From assembly GCF_002531725.1 (NCBI RefSeq), contig NZ_NWSQ01000007.1, positions 186,001-250,000 on the forward strand: a DNA stretch of 64,000 nucleotides. Direction: 5' to 3'. Source of the DNA: Rhizobium sp. L43 (GTDB lineage Bacteria; Pseudomonadota; Alphaproteobacteria; Rhizobiales; Rhizobiaceae). The translations under genes and the position numbers were made by a program. Positions within the stretch are counted from its first letter, which is position 1. Each line of letters starts with the position of its first letter. The notes below the pieces were generated by a model that worked only from the letters and a program-made list of their open reading frames with translations, ran no database searches and had not been told where the DNA came from. This document shows, piece by piece, positions 54,769 through 63,636 of this stretch.

Positions 54769-55506
54769 ATGGTAGCGATCTCATCCGTGGTCGTCGAAAA
54801 CCTCGCCGTCGAGCGCGGTGGCAAAAGGGTCATTCACGGTCTCTCCTTTGCAATACGGCGCGGAGAAATCACGGCATTGCTGGGAGCAAACGGCGCCGGC
54901 AAATCCAGCACGGTCATGGCGCTCGCTGGCGTTCTGCCTGTCGCTCATGGCGCGATACGGCTCGACGCTATGTCACTAAAAGGGCTTTCGCCCGATCGCA
55001 TACGCCGGGCCGGCCTGGCGCTGGTGCCGGAGGGGCATCGGGTGCTCGGCCAGCTCTCGGTGGAAGACAACATTCTCGTTGCCGCGCTCGACGGGTCGAC
55101 ATCCGCCCGCCGCGAGGGGCTCGAAACAGCCTACGAGATATTTCCGGAACTTGCCCAGCGCAAACGCCAGCTGGCTTCCGATCTCTCAGGGGGGCAGAAG
55201 CAGATGGTCGCGATGGCACAAGCATTCATCGCCAAGCCGGGCTTCATGGTGGTCGATGAGCTTTCGCTTGGGCTGGCGCCGACTGTCGTCAAACGGCTGG
55301 CGGAAGCTCTGAAGATGGCGGTCCAAAACGGCATTGGTGTGCTTCTGATCGAACAATTCGCCAATCTTGCTCTCGATCTTGCCGACCACGCGATGGTCAT
55401 GGAGCGCGGTCGGCTGGTCTATGACGGTGCCTCCGCAACGTTGAAGGCCAATCCCGAAATCCTGCACGGCGCCTATCTCGCCAGTGATCTCAAGGAGAGA
55501 CGATGA
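54769..55506 (+). CDS. livF: Liv-type ABC ATPase (LivF)
   Basis: ATPase, 245 residues. Walker A GANGAGKSS, Q-loop VPEGHRVLGQLSVEDNILV, signature DLSGGQKQMVAMAQAFI, Walker B FMVVDELSLGLAP and switch LLIEQFANLAL, all as in LivF. ATG 54769 starts one base after the livG stop; its own stop overlaps the SDR start (ATGA 55503-55506). Confidence 0.93.
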   Translation: MVAISSVVVENLAVERGGKRVIHGLSFAIRRGEITALLGANGAGKSSTVMALAGVLPVAHGAIRLDAMSLKGLSPDRIRRAGLALVPEGHRVLGQLSVEDNILVAALDGSTSARREGLETAYEIFPELAQRKRQLASDLSGGQKQMVAMAQAFIAKPGFMVVDELSLGLAPTVVKRLAEALKMAVQNGIGVLLIEQFANLALDLADHAMVMERGRLVYDGASATLKANPEILHGAYLASDLKERR

Positions 55507-56219
55507 CCTTTGCCAATGATCTTTTTGCCGGCCGCACGGTCGTCATTCCCGGCGGAACATCGGGCATTGGGGCTGCGACGGCTGAGCGTTTTGCTGCGCT
55601 CGGTGCCCGGGTCGTCTGCTGCGGCCTCGGCGCCGCCGGCGGACCACGCAGCGAGCGGATCGAGAGCCGGGACATCAACGTCCTTCAGCCCGGCGCTCTC
55701 AACGATTTCTTCGCGAGCCTCAATCAGATTGATGTGCTCGTGAACTGCACCGGCGTCAGCCGCGATCGCGACGAATGGAAGAAAGAGAAGTTCGATGAGG
55801 TCATAGCAATCAACCTGACGTCTGTCATGGATTGTTGTCGCTTGGGCCGCAGCCGGATGAAATCCGGTTCGTCCATCATCAACATTGCGTCCATGTATTC
55901 GACGTTCGGCGCGGCCGATCGGCCAGGTTATTCGGCCAGCAAGGGAGCGATCGTACAACTGACAAAGTCGCTGGCGCAGGAATTTGCGGCGGAGAATATC
56001 CGCGTGAATGCTGTCGCGCCGGGCTGGATCGTAACGCCGCTGAGCCGAGCATTGTTTGCCGATGACGTCGTTTCGGCGCCGATCAGAAACCGCATACCGG
56101 CGGGACGATGGGGCGAGGCAGCGGAAGTCGCCGACGCGATCGTCTTCCTGTCGTCCGAGGCAGCACGCTACATAACCGGCGTCTGCCTTCCGGTCGACGG
56201 CGGCTACCTGACCTCATGA
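55503..56219 (+). CDS. SDR-family oxidoreductase
   Basis: Classical short-chain dehydrogenase, 238 residues, NAD(P)-dependent. Cofactor motif GGTSGIG near residue 18, the NAG-like VNCTGVSRD, catalytic Ser in INIASMYSTFG and YSASK (Tyr/Lys), and a closing GVCLPVDGGYLTS. Coupled to livF by a four-base overlap. Probably oxidises a hydroxyl of the imported aromatic or its derivative. Confidence 0.92.
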   Translation: MTFANDLFAGRTVVIPGGTSGIGAATAERFAALGARVVCCGLGAAGGPRSERIESRDINVLQPGALNDFFASLNQIDVLVNCTGVSRDRDEWKKEKFDEVIAINLTSVMDCCRLGRSRMKSGSSIINIASMYSTFGAADRPGYSASKGAIVQLTKSLAQEFAAENIRVNAVAPGWIVTPLSRALFADDVVSAPIRNRIPAGRWGEAAEVADAIVFLSSEAARYITGVCLPVDGGYLTS

Positions 56220-56229
56220 GGAAGACAGC

Positions 56230-57171
56230 ATGGAACCGGTTTTCTCATCCGTCAACGTTGCAGGGGGAAGGGATTTTCCGAGCGTTGCCCGCAGCTTGTT
56301 CGGCAATGTGCGGCTCGATTTTCAATCGGGTGATGAAGATCAAAGCAGGCTGTTGTCGGCAATGCTCGGCACATGCCGTCTGACGCTGCTGGAAGCCGAT
56401 ACGCACACGGTTTTTGGCGATCGCGTGACCCTCGGCTCGGACACTCCCGATGCCATCAAATTGGTTTTCCAGACACATGGCTTTTCGTCCCTCAACCAAA
56501 ATGGCCGTAGTGTTCCCGTCGGCGCCGGCGCGAGCATCATGTATGATCCAAGCCGTCCCTATGTGCTGACCAATAGAACGGCTGTCCGCCTGCTTCTCCT
56601 GCAATTGCCGCGTCGCGCGCTTCCAGTTCAAGCGGTCAACCGGCTGATGGAGCCGTTTGTCGCCATGCCTGAACATGCGGGGATGCAGCGCATCCTACTT
56701 TCGCTGATGGATTCGACAATCCGGGAGATCGGCAGTTTGGACGACACGGCACGTGCCAGCCTCGGCCAGACGATGATCGAGCTCGTTCGCACGATGATCG
56801 GCGTCGATCCGCAACGGGAACGATCAAGCGCCCATTCCCTTGACCTGCTGCGTCGGCGTGTGAAGGACTTTGTCTCGGACCATATCTCGCGGCCCGATCT
56901 CGATGTCGGCATGATCGCGCGCCGTATGGGTTGTTCCATTCGCTACGTCTATCGTGCATTTGAGGCCGAGGGCACGACGCCGGCCGATCACATCTGGAGC
57001 CTGCGGCTGGAAAGAGCCGCGTCCCGACTACGGGACGCTACATGCCGCCCGGGCGCAATATCGGAGATTGCCTTTGCGCTTGGGTTTTCTTCGAGCGCGC
57101 ATTTCTCCCGGGCGTTTCGTGGCCGCTATGCGCTTTCGCCCTCCGATTGGCGAAAGGGCGGCCCGGCGTGA
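56230..57171 (+). CDS. AraC-family transcriptional regulator
   Basis: 313 residues. FeaR-type N-terminal sensor half (LVFQTHGFSSLNQNGRSVPV, ASIMYDPSRPYVLTNRT); C-terminal helix-turn-helix with IARRMGCSIRYVYRAFEAEG and ISEIAFALGFSSSAHFSRAF. It starts 10 bases after the SDR stop and ends 21 bases before the convergent NTF2-like gene. Second AraC-type regulator of this block, possibly for the minus-strand operon 59170-57193. Confidence 0.9.
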   Translation: MEPVFSSVNVAGGRDFPSVARSLFGNVRLDFQSGDEDQSRLLSAMLGTCRLTLLEADTHTVFGDRVTLGSDTPDAIKLVFQTHGFSSLNQNGRSVPVGAGASIMYDPSRPYVLTNRTAVRLLLLQLPRRALPVQAVNRLMEPFVAMPEHAGMQRILLSLMDSTIREIGSLDDTARASLGQTMIELVRTMIGVDPQRERSSAHSLDLLRRRVKDFVSDHISRPDLDVGMIARRMGCSIRYVYRAFEAEGTTPADHIWSLRLERAASRLRDATCRPGAISEIAFALGFSSSAHFSRAFRGRYALSPSDWRKGGPA

Positions 57172-57192
57172 ATCCGCGAGGCCGCCACGCGT

Positions 57193-57582
57193 TTATCGCA
57201 TTGCGTCCGCCACACGCAGCGTGTCGGTGAATTGCTCGAAGCGCCGGATCTTGCCGTCTGCGACGCTCCAGACGTGAACGACACGCGCCTTGAAGGACTT
57301 GCCGGTCTGTCTGTAAGTCCCGGCATAATCACCGATTCCGATCACGTCGCTGCCTGCGTCCAGCAGCCGTTCCAGGGCGAACGTGTAGCCGTCGAAGGCT
57401 TCTCCGAGTGCGAAGAAAACGTTTTTGAAAACCTCTTGCGGACCGACATAGGTGCCGGCACAGGGAAAGCCATCCATTTCCGTCCATCGGCAATCGGCGG
57501 CGATGTCGGCAAGCATGCCGTCCATATCCCGGCGCGCGTTGGCGTCGTAGTGTGCCTTCACGATTTCATAGGCTGTGCGCAT
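57193..57582 (-). CDS. NTF2/SnoaL-like protein
   Basis: Small cone-shaped alpha+beta-fold protein, 129 residues: MRTAYEIVKAHYDANARRDM, CRWTEMDGFPCAGTYVGPQE and a closing VWSVADGKIRRFEQFTDTLR. Such proteins act as isomerases, dehydratases or binding proteins. Last gene of a three-gene minus-strand operon with MoaF and an SDR. A broken homologue lies at 35006-35155. Confidence 0.85.
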   Translation of the reverse strand: MRTAYEIVKAHYDANARRDMDGMLADIAADCRWTEMDGFPCAGTYVGPQEVFKNVFFALGEAFDGYTFALERLLDAGSDVIGIGDYAGTYRQTGKSFKARVVHVWSVADGKIRRFEQFTDTLRVADAMR

Positions 57583-57591
57583 CGTTCTGCC

Positions 57592-58371
57592 TCAAACTGG
57601 TTCCTGCCCCGGGAGATAGTAGGTCATCGATGCCTTGCGGATGAAGGCGCCGGCTGGGCTGTTCTGGATATGGCCATCACCAGTGATGCCAAGGAATTTG
57701 CCTGTCGAACGCATATCCTTGAAATTGTAGAAGAATGTCGAGGCGACAGCGATCTTGAATTCCCGGAAGGTGAAGATGTACTGGTCCTCGTCGAACTTAT
57801 AGGTGGTCGTCAGGTCGACGTCACCGTGCCCCCGTTGCACGCCGACAAGGCATTGCCACGCATAGCGTTGCGACGAGAGATAGGTATGTTCGTAGACGTG
57901 GTTCGGGCTATAGGTGAAATGCGCCCTCAGCCCGATCAGGTCGCGGCTTTCGGCGGGAACCGGTCCGCTGACCGCACCGCCTTCGAGAATACCGGGTCGG
58001 AAAATCTGCGCCACCTGCGGCTCGCCGACAGATTCCTCTTTTTCGCGCACAATCGAATAGATCGAGAGAACGCGGCGGCTGGAAACGTTCAGGATCAAGG
58101 TCTCGGCTTCTTTGGGTCGACCCGCGAAAATGACTTCGACGAAGAAGGTGTCGGGTGCGACCTCGATGACTTCGACCTTGTCGGTTGCGCTGTCATCGCC
58201 GTCCGACCATTGCACATTGTTATCGTGGAAGGTGAGTTCGAGTTTGCGGCCATCGTCAAAAGCAATCTTGTGGGATGAGCCGGAAAGGGCATTCGTCGCC
58301 GGCAGTCGGTTCGCATCGATCCCGTATGCGAACTGATCGTAAGTTTTCCAATCTTTCGGATTCTGGTTCAT
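57592..58371 (-). CDS. moaF: MoaF-family protein (monoamine-regulon type)
   Basis: 259 residues with an N-terminal lipocalin-like MoaF domain (HKIAFDDGRKLELTFHDNNV) and a C-terminal domain (FTYSPNHVYEHTYLSSQRYA, then FTFREFKIAVASTFFYNFKD). In Klebsiella moaF lies with the SDR gene moaE in an operon induced by monoamines such as tyramine. The name is often misread as molybdenum cofactor synthesis. Here it stands directly after an SDR and close to the 4-hydroxyphenylacetate genes, which fits tyramine-like amine catabolism. Biochemical role unknown. Confidence 0.83.
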   Translation of the reverse strand: MNQNPKDWKTYDQFAYGIDANRLPATNALSGSSHKIAFDDGRKLELTFHDNNVQWSDGDDSATDKVEVIEVAPDTFFVEVIFAGRPKEAETLILNVSSRRVLSIYSIVREKEESVGEPQVAQIFRPGILEGGAVSGPVPAESRDLIGLRAHFTYSPNHVYEHTYLSSQRYAWQCLVGVQRGHGDVDLTTTYKFDEDQYIFTFREFKIAVASTFFYNFKDMRSTGKFLGITGDGHIQNSPAGAFIRKASMTYYLPGQEPV

Positions 58372-58384
58372 TGTTGTCTCCTCC

Positions 58385-59170
58385 TCAGGTAAATGCGAGC
58401 GTGGGCAGATCGACGGTCCCGGCTCCGCCGTCGACGGTCAGGATGGCGCCGTTGACCATCGCGGCTTCCGCCGAGGCCAGGAAGCAGACCGCATTGGCGA
58501 CATCTTCAGGCTTTGCGGGGCAGCCAAGCGGCACGTCCTTCGTCACCAGGGCATAAGCGTCCTCGATGTTCTTCAGCTTGAATTTTTCCATGATGAATTC
58601 CATCTGCTCGTCGGCCATCGCGGTCGTCACCCAGCCGGGGCAGACGGTGTTGGTCCTCACGCCAAGACGGCCGTAGTCCCGAGCCAGCGACTTCGCTAGG
58701 CCGATACACGCATGTTTCATGGTGACGTAGCCTGCGGCATCCGGACCGGCAAAAAGCCCCGCTATCGAGGCAAGTACGACGATATTACCTTTGCTCTCGA
58801 TCAAATGCGGAAGCGTTTCGCGCGCACTGACGAAGGCCGTGTTGAGGTTGAGCCTGGTCGCCAGATCCCAAGTCTCGTCCGACATACTGACAGTAGGGCC
58901 GACACCATGGCCGCCGGCATTGGCCACGAGAATATCCAGGCTGCCGAACTGCTCGGCGACGGCAACGACCGCAGCCTTCATGCTGGTGCCGTCAGCTGCA
59001 TCGGCTACAACGACCGCGGCTCCGATCTCTTCGGCAACGGCGTGAAGTGGGTCCGGACGCCGCCCCACGAGCGCGACGTTTCCGCCTTCCAAGCGAATGC
59101 GGCGCGCGACCGCCGCTCCAATCCCTGTTCCTCCGCCCGTAATCAAGGCGGTCTTGTTCTTGAAGCGCAT
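58385..59170 (-). CDS. SDR-family oxidoreductase (MoaE-like, monoamine operon type)
   Basis: Short-chain dehydrogenase, 261 residues. Cofactor motif TGGGTGIGAAVARRI, NAG in LVANAGGHGVGPTV, catalytic YVTMK (Tyr/Lys), and a closing ILTVDGGAGTV. ATG 59170 has GAGAGGAG upstream. The open frame reaches 59377 but those codons are not SDR-like. First gene of the operon with moaF and the NTF2-like gene, the moaE-moaF order described in Klebsiella. Confidence 0.9.
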   Translation of the reverse strand: MRFKNKTALITGGGTGIGAAVARRIRLEGGNVALVGRRPDPLHAVAEEIGAAVVVADAADGTSMKAAVVAVAEQFGSLDILVANAGGHGVGPTVSMSDETWDLATRLNLNTAFVSARETLPHLIESKGNIVVLASIAGLFAGPDAAGYVTMKHACIGLAKSLARDYGRLGVRTNTVCPGWVTTAMADEQMEFIMEKFKLKNIEDAYALVTKDVPLGCPAKPEDVANAVCFLASAEAAMVNGAILTVDGGAGTVDLPTLAFT

Positions 59171-59470
59171 GAAATCTCCTCTCACCCTAGAGGAAACATC
59201 ATGGCCGAAAACGGCGCAGCCGTCGTGCCTACCTCTGCAGTTAGTTTTGACTGAGAGTGCACAGATGGTGGTGGGTGCCGATCCGATGAGTCTCGGCGAA
59301 CCGGGCGACGCGCAATTTTGGAGTTTCTGCGTGGCGACCTTAGCCCTTAATCGAAGACCTCCAGTTTTCCCAGCCACTGTTCAGCGTAGCTATACACCCA
59401 GTGCACGGATAGCACGTTTATCTTTGCCAATGATCAAGCCATCTTTGCCAAGCAAGAGGTAAGCCGGAGC
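59171..59470. other. Divergent intergenic region (SDR/moaF operon and molybdenum hydroxylase operon)
   Basis: About 300 bases without a gene; promoters in both directions must lie here. I found no clear palindrome or well-matched promoter elements. The bases just before the right-hand gene (AAGCAAGAGGTAAGCCGGAGC) include the Shine-Dalgarno GGAG. Confidence 0.45.
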
Positions 59471-59929
59471 ATGCCTATGACTTTTTCAGTCCAAATCAAC
59501 GGACGTACCCACGTGGTCGACGTGGACGGCGACACTCCACTGCTGTGGGTTCTGCGTGATGTGCTCGGCATGACTGGCACCAAGTTTGGATGCGGCCAAG
59601 CGCTTTGTGGCGCCTGCACCGTTCACGTCGACAGTGCTCCGACACGTTCATGTATCACTCCGATAGAAATGGTGGGAGACAGCCAGATCACCACGATCGA
59701 AGCTTTGGATACGCTTGCGCACGGCAAGGCGCTTCAGGAGGCCTGGATTCAGCTTGAGGTCCCACAATGTGGTTACTGTCAGTCGGGGCAGCTGATGTCC
59801 GCCGCCGCGCTGCTAACCGAAAACCCCAAACCGACCGACGAGGACATCAACGATGCCATGTCGGGAAATGTCTGCCGCTGCGGGACCTATCAGCGCATTC
59901 GCGCCGCCATTAAACAGGCAAGCGCGTGA
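59471..59929 (+). CDS. 2Fe-2S subunit of a molybdenum hydroxylase (IorA/CoxS-like)
   Basis: 152 residues, two [2Fe-2S] clusters: plant-type Cys set in [17 protein letters not shown] with a fourth Cys at TRSC, and the second set in CGYCQSGQ plus [10 protein letters not shown]. Transfers electrons from the molybdenum site of the large subunit. It resembles the small subunit of isoquinoline 1-oxidoreductase and membrane/periplasmic aldehyde dehydrogenases. Followed at 14 bases by the large subunit. Confidence 0.93.
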   Translation: MPMTFSVQINGRTHVVDVDGDTPLLWVLRDVLGMTGTKFGCGQALCGACTVHVDSAPTRSCITPIEMVGDSQITTIEALDTLAHGKALQEAWIQLEVPQCGYCQSGQLMSAAALLTENPKPTDEDINDAMSGNVCRCGTYQRIRAAIKQASA

Positions 59930-59943
59930 GGGGAGAGAAGATC

Positions 59944-62100
59944 ATGTCTAACAGCACTCTCGGCTCTCGATTGGATCGGCGCCAATTCCTCAAGGCCAGC
60001 GCTGCAATGGGGAGCGGTCTTGTGGTCAACCTCACTCTCGGCCCTGCTTCTGCCCTGGCCGCGGCCGACTTTGTGCCCAACGCATTCATTCGTATCGACC
60101 GCGAAGGAGCGGTCACGTTTGTCATGCCGCAAGTGGAAATGGGCCAAGGTATCTACACTGCGCAAGCGATGTTGCTCGCCGAGGAACTTGAAGTCGCCCT
60201 TGATGCCGTAAAGTTAGAACCTGCACCCGTTGACGAGTCGCTCTACGGCCATCCGATGCTCCGACGTCAAATGACAGGCGGTTCCACGTCGATACGCGCA
60301 TTCTGGACGCCCTTGCGTATGGCGGGAGCGAAGGCCCGTACCTTACTCATTCGGGCAGCCGCCAAGGATTGGAATATTGATCCTGCCACATGCCGCGCCC
60401 AGCTGGGTTTCGTTATCGACCAGAGTGGAACGCGAAAACTGGCCTACGGGGAATTGATCGACGTTGCCGCGTCACTTCCTGAGCCGTCACCGGACACCGT
60501 AAAGCTCAAGGCTCCCGGCGAATTCAAGCTCCTGGGGACCGCTGCAAAGCGGCTGGATACGCCTGGCAAGGTCAACGGATCTCTCAAGTACGGTATCGAC
60601 GCGTTTCCTAATGGCACCAAGATAGCTGCGATTTCCGTCTCGCCCGTTCTCGGTGGGAAGCCCAAGTCCGTCGACGAACAGGCTGCGCTTAAGGTCAAGG
60701 GCGTACGACAGGTGGTGCTCACTGACAGCGCGGTGGCGGTCTTGGCGAATCATACCGGAGCGGCCAGAAAGGGGCTGGAGGCGGCGGCGATCGAGTGGGA
60801 CGACGGCCCGAATGCCCAGGTGTCCAGCGCCGACATTAGACGACACCTGGATCAGGAATCCCTCAAACCCGGTGCCGTAGCGCGTAGCGAAGGCGACGTT
60901 GCGAAAGGACTGGACAACGCGGTGGCGCGGGTCGAGGCCATATATCAACTGCCCTTTCTTTCCCACGCGGCAATGGAGCCGATGAACTGCACCGTTCACG
61001 TACGGGAGGACTCGTGCGAGCTTTGGGTCGGAACCCAGAATCTCTCCGCGGCCAAACAAGCGGCAGCCACGGTTACGGGACTGGCGCCCGAAAGTATCAT
61101 TATCAACAATCACATTGTTGGCGGCGGGTTCGGACGCCGCCTCGAGGTCGACGGCATCACCCATGCTGTCAAGGTGGCAATGCAGGTTAAAGGGCCGGTG
61201 AAGGTCATCTGGAGTCGCGAGGAAGATATCCAGCACGGCTATTACCGGCCGTACTACTATGATCGAATGTCAGGCGGGATCGATGCCGACGGAAACCCAG
61301 TCGCTTGGAAGCATCGCGTTTCCGGATCTTCGATCTTCGCTCGAATTGCGCCAGGCGCGATGCAGAACGGCGTTGATCCCGATGGGGTAGAGGGGGCGGC
61401 CCATCCTCCCTACAAGCTCCCAGCGATACACGTCGAATTCAAGCAGGTCGAACCGCAGGGCGTTCTCACAAGCTGGTGGCGTGGTGTCGGCCCCTCGCAC
61501 AATGTGTTCATGGTCGAAAGCTTCGTTGATGAACTTGCCGCTGCCGCCAAGGCCGATCCAGTCGAGTACCGCAAACGGCTCCTTACGGAAAACCCGCGCG
61601 CGCTAAAAGTGTTAGAGCTGGCCGCGGAGAAGGCTGAGTGGGGCAAACCAATGCCGAGCCGGCGGGGCCGTGGGGTCGCCGTGCAATTCGCATTCGGCAC
61701 TTACCTCGCAATGATTGCCGACGCCACTGTGGGAGCGGACGGCACTGTCCGGGTTTCACGCATCGTCACAGTTGTGGACTGCGGTTTGACCGTGAATCCG
61801 GATACGATCGCGGCGCAGATGGAAGGCGGCGCCCTCTATGGTCTGACGGCGGCTCTCTACGGCGCTATCACGCTGAAGGACGGTCGTGTCGAACAGAGCA
61901 ATTTCGACAACTACCAGCCGCTACGCATCGAAGAAGCGCCTCACATTGAAACTCACATCGTTCCAAGCGCCGAGCCCCCGGGAGGAATAGGCGAAGCTGC
62001 AACCTCGACAGTCTTCCCGGCGGTCACCAACGCCATCTTCGCGGCTGTCGGCAAGCGGGTGCGGACACTTCCGGTCAATACCGATGAGTTGAAGGCCTAG
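59944..62100 (+). CDS. Molybdopterin large subunit of an IorB-type hydroxylase/aldehyde oxidoreductase (Tat)
   Basis: 718 residues. Twin-arginine signal LDRRQFLKASAAMGSG at the N-terminus, so the complex is exported together with the leaderless Fe-S subunit. Xanthine-dehydrogenase-family body with molybdopterin-cytosine-dinucleotide regions (GGGFGRRLEVDGITHAVKVA, SWWRGVGPSHNVFMVE) and the catalytic Glu in PPGGIGEAATSTVFPAV. ATG 59944 has GGGGAGAGAAG upstream. With a cytochrome c gene directly after it, electrons probably go to the respiratory chain, not NAD. Substrate could be an N-heterocycle or an aromatic aldehyde. Confidence 0.92.
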   Translation: MSNSTLGSRLDRRQFLKASAAMGSGLVVNLTLGPASALAAADFVPNAFIRIDREGAVTFVMPQVEMGQGIYTAQAMLLAEELEVALDAVKLEPAPVDESLYGHPMLRRQMTGGSTSIRAFWTPLRMAGAKARTLLIRAAAKDWNIDPATCRAQLGFVIDQSGTRKLAYGELIDVAASLPEPSPDTVKLKAPGEFKLLGTAAKRLDTPGKVNGSLKYGIDAFPNGTKIAAISVSPVLGGKPKSVDEQAALKVKGVRQVVLTDSAVAVLANHTGAARKGLEAAAIEWDDGPNAQVSSADIRRHLDQESLKPGAVARSEGDVAKGLDNAVARVEAIYQLPFLSHAAMEPMNCTVHVREDSCELWVGTQNLSAAKQAAATVTGLAPESIIINNHIVGGGFGRRLEVDGITHAVKVAMQVKGPVKVIWSREEDIQHGYYRPYYYDRMSGGIDADGNPVAWKHRVSGSSIFARIAPGAMQNGVDPDGVEGAAHPPYKLPAIHVEFKQVEPQGVLTSWWRGVGPSHNVFMVESFVDELAAAAKADPVEYRKRLLTENPRALKVLELAAEKAEWGKPMPSRRGRGVAVQFAFGTYLAMIADATVGADGTVRVSRIVTVVDCGLTVNPDTIAAQMEGGALYGLTAALYGAITLKDGRVEQSNFDNYQPLRIEEAPHIETHIVPSAEPPGGIGEAATSTVFPAVTNAIFAAVGKRVRTLPVNTDELKA

Positions 62101-62106
62101 ATTGTC

Positions 62107-62481
62107 ATGCAGGTTCTGAGCGTCCTTATTTCAGTGTCGATTATTAGTCTCGTCTGCCCCGCAACAGTGCTCGCGGAAGGAGATGCCGCTCGTGGCAAGC
62201 AGCTCTTCAGCCGGTGTGCAGCTTGCCATTCGATCGAAGGGAAGAACAAGTCAGGGCCCGCCTTGAATGGCGTGTTCGGCAGAAAAGCCGGCGCTATGGA
62301 AGGCTATCGCTATTCGACAGCCCTCTTGAATTCGGCCGTCGTCTGGAGTGATGAAACGCTCGATGCCTTCTTGTCGGGACCGTCTAAAATGCTGCGGGGC
62401 ACACGCATGACGACGAGTGTTTTGAGCGAGGCCGATCGTGCGGACATCGTAGCGTACCTCAAGACACTTCCCGCTCAGTGA
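62107..62481 (+). CDS. Periplasmic c-type cytochrome (class I)
   Basis: 124 residues with a Sec signal (VLISVSIISLVCPATVLA). Heme-binding CAACH at residues 37-41 and the probable axial Met in GPSKMLRGTRM; overall a cytochrome c2-like monoheme protein. It starts six bases after the large subunit, so it is the likely electron acceptor of the molybdenum hydroxylase. Confidence 0.93.
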   Translation: MQVLSVLISVSIISLVCPATVLAEGDAARGKQLFSRCAACHSIEGKNKSGPALNGVFGRKAGAMEGYRYSTALLNSAVVWSDETLDAFLSGPSKMLRGTRMTTSVLSEADRADIVAYLKTLPAQ

Positions 62482-62615
62482 GGTGGCATTATGATGCATC
62501 CGCTAAGCGTTGATGCGGTGTGAGGCCCGCCCTCCGCTACCGACCACGATATCCTTTAGATTTCGCTACCGCAAACACGCTCCAAGCTCGATCTTCTTTC
62601 AAGGAAGGACGCAAC

Positions 62616-63632
62616 GTGCACATGGCCCCTATGAGTTGGGCATATCCCGAGTGGCCCATGTTTGGACTTAAGGACGACGCGTTGCAGTTTGCGCTCTCGA
62701 ACTTGACCGGCGGGAGAAAAATTGCGCTCGCTACCATCATCCATTCCGATGGAGGAGGGCCACGCCCTGCGGGCACGCAGATGGCTTTTACGGATCGCCA
62801 GATGACGGGGTTTCTATCCGGCGGATGTATAGAGGCGGATGTCGCCCTTCATGCCAGGGCAGCGCTTCTTGATGGACACCCACGGAGATTGATCTATGGG
62901 CAAGGAAGCCCATTCCGCGACCTCCAACTTCAGTGCGGAGCCTCTATCACTATTGCGGTAGAGCGCGTTCTCCCCTCGGATCCCGTCGTTCATAGCCTCC
63001 TTGAAGCGATAGCGAGGCGAGAGGAAGTGATCTGGATTTCCGATGGCAGATCCAGGATAACTACTCCATGCCAGAGTGATCCGTCATTTCAGTTGGTTGG
63101 CGTCGAACAAAGTCATTTGGCGCCGCGGCAAGCAGGCCGGATCGACGCTGAGCGCTATTGGGTGCGATACCGCCCTCAAACAAGACTTATCGTCATAGGA
63201 TCGGATCCGACCGCCCTCGCGATCGCGCAACTTGCAAAAGAGGCCGAATTCGAGGTCGTTTTCGTGCGGCCGCTTGGACCGAACTTGCCGCCCCCTATCG
63301 CGCCCCATCTCTATCGTACGACGAACCCTCAGAAAGTATTCGAAGAGTTCCGGCTTGATCATCGGACAGCTGTCATTTTTGCCAATCATGATTTCGAGGC
63401 CAGCAGAGAAGACGTGGCCCGAGCGCTGAGGTCGAAAGCCGGTTACGTTGGCATGGTGGGAGCTAGGAGGCAGCGCCCTGCGAAAGACAGGTGTTTAAGG
63501 GAGTTCGGGCTGAGCGAGGCAGAGATTGCCAAGTTCAAATCACCCGTTGGGCTGCCCGTCGGCAGATCAAGTCCCTTCGCCATTGCTATCTCTGTGATTG
63601 CGGAAGTTCTCCGCGTGATGAACGAGCATTGA
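62616..63632 (+). CDS. XdhC/CoxI-family molybdenum-hydroxylase maturation protein
   Basis: About 338 residues. N-terminal XdhC_CoxI domain (GGRKIALATIIHSDGGGPRP, TGFLSGGCIEADVALHARA) and C-terminal Rossmann domain (TRLIVIGSDPTALAIAQLAK, AGYVGMVGARRQR). XdhC proteins bind the cofactor and insert its sulphurated form into the large subunit. GTG 62616 with AAGGAAGG upstream is preferred; ATG 62622 is possible. About 134 bases separate it from the cytochrome gene. Confidence 0.9.
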   Translation: MHMAPMSWAYPEWPMFGLKDDALQFALSNLTGGRKIALATIIHSDGGGPRPAGTQMAFTDRQMTGFLSGGCIEADVALHARAALLDGHPRRLIYGQGSPFRDLQLQCGASITIAVERVLPSDPVVHSLLEAIARREEVIWISDGRSRITTPCQSDPSFQLVGVEQSHLAPRQAGRIDAERYWVRYRPQTRLIVIGSDPTALAIAQLAKEAEFEVVFVRPLGPNLPPPIAPHLYRTTNPQKVFEEFRLDHRTAVIFANHDFEASREDVARALRSKAGYVGMVGARRQRPAKDRCLREFGLSEAEIAKFKSPVGLPVGRSSPFAIAISVIAEVLRVMNEH

Positions 63633-63636
63633 AGGC

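Noticed and set aside
57592..58371. Molybdenum cofactor biosynthesis gene, given the molybdenum hydroxylase nearby
   Set aside because: MoaF here belongs to the monoamine-regulon family; the name only resembles the moa cofactor genes and the operon partner is an SDR.
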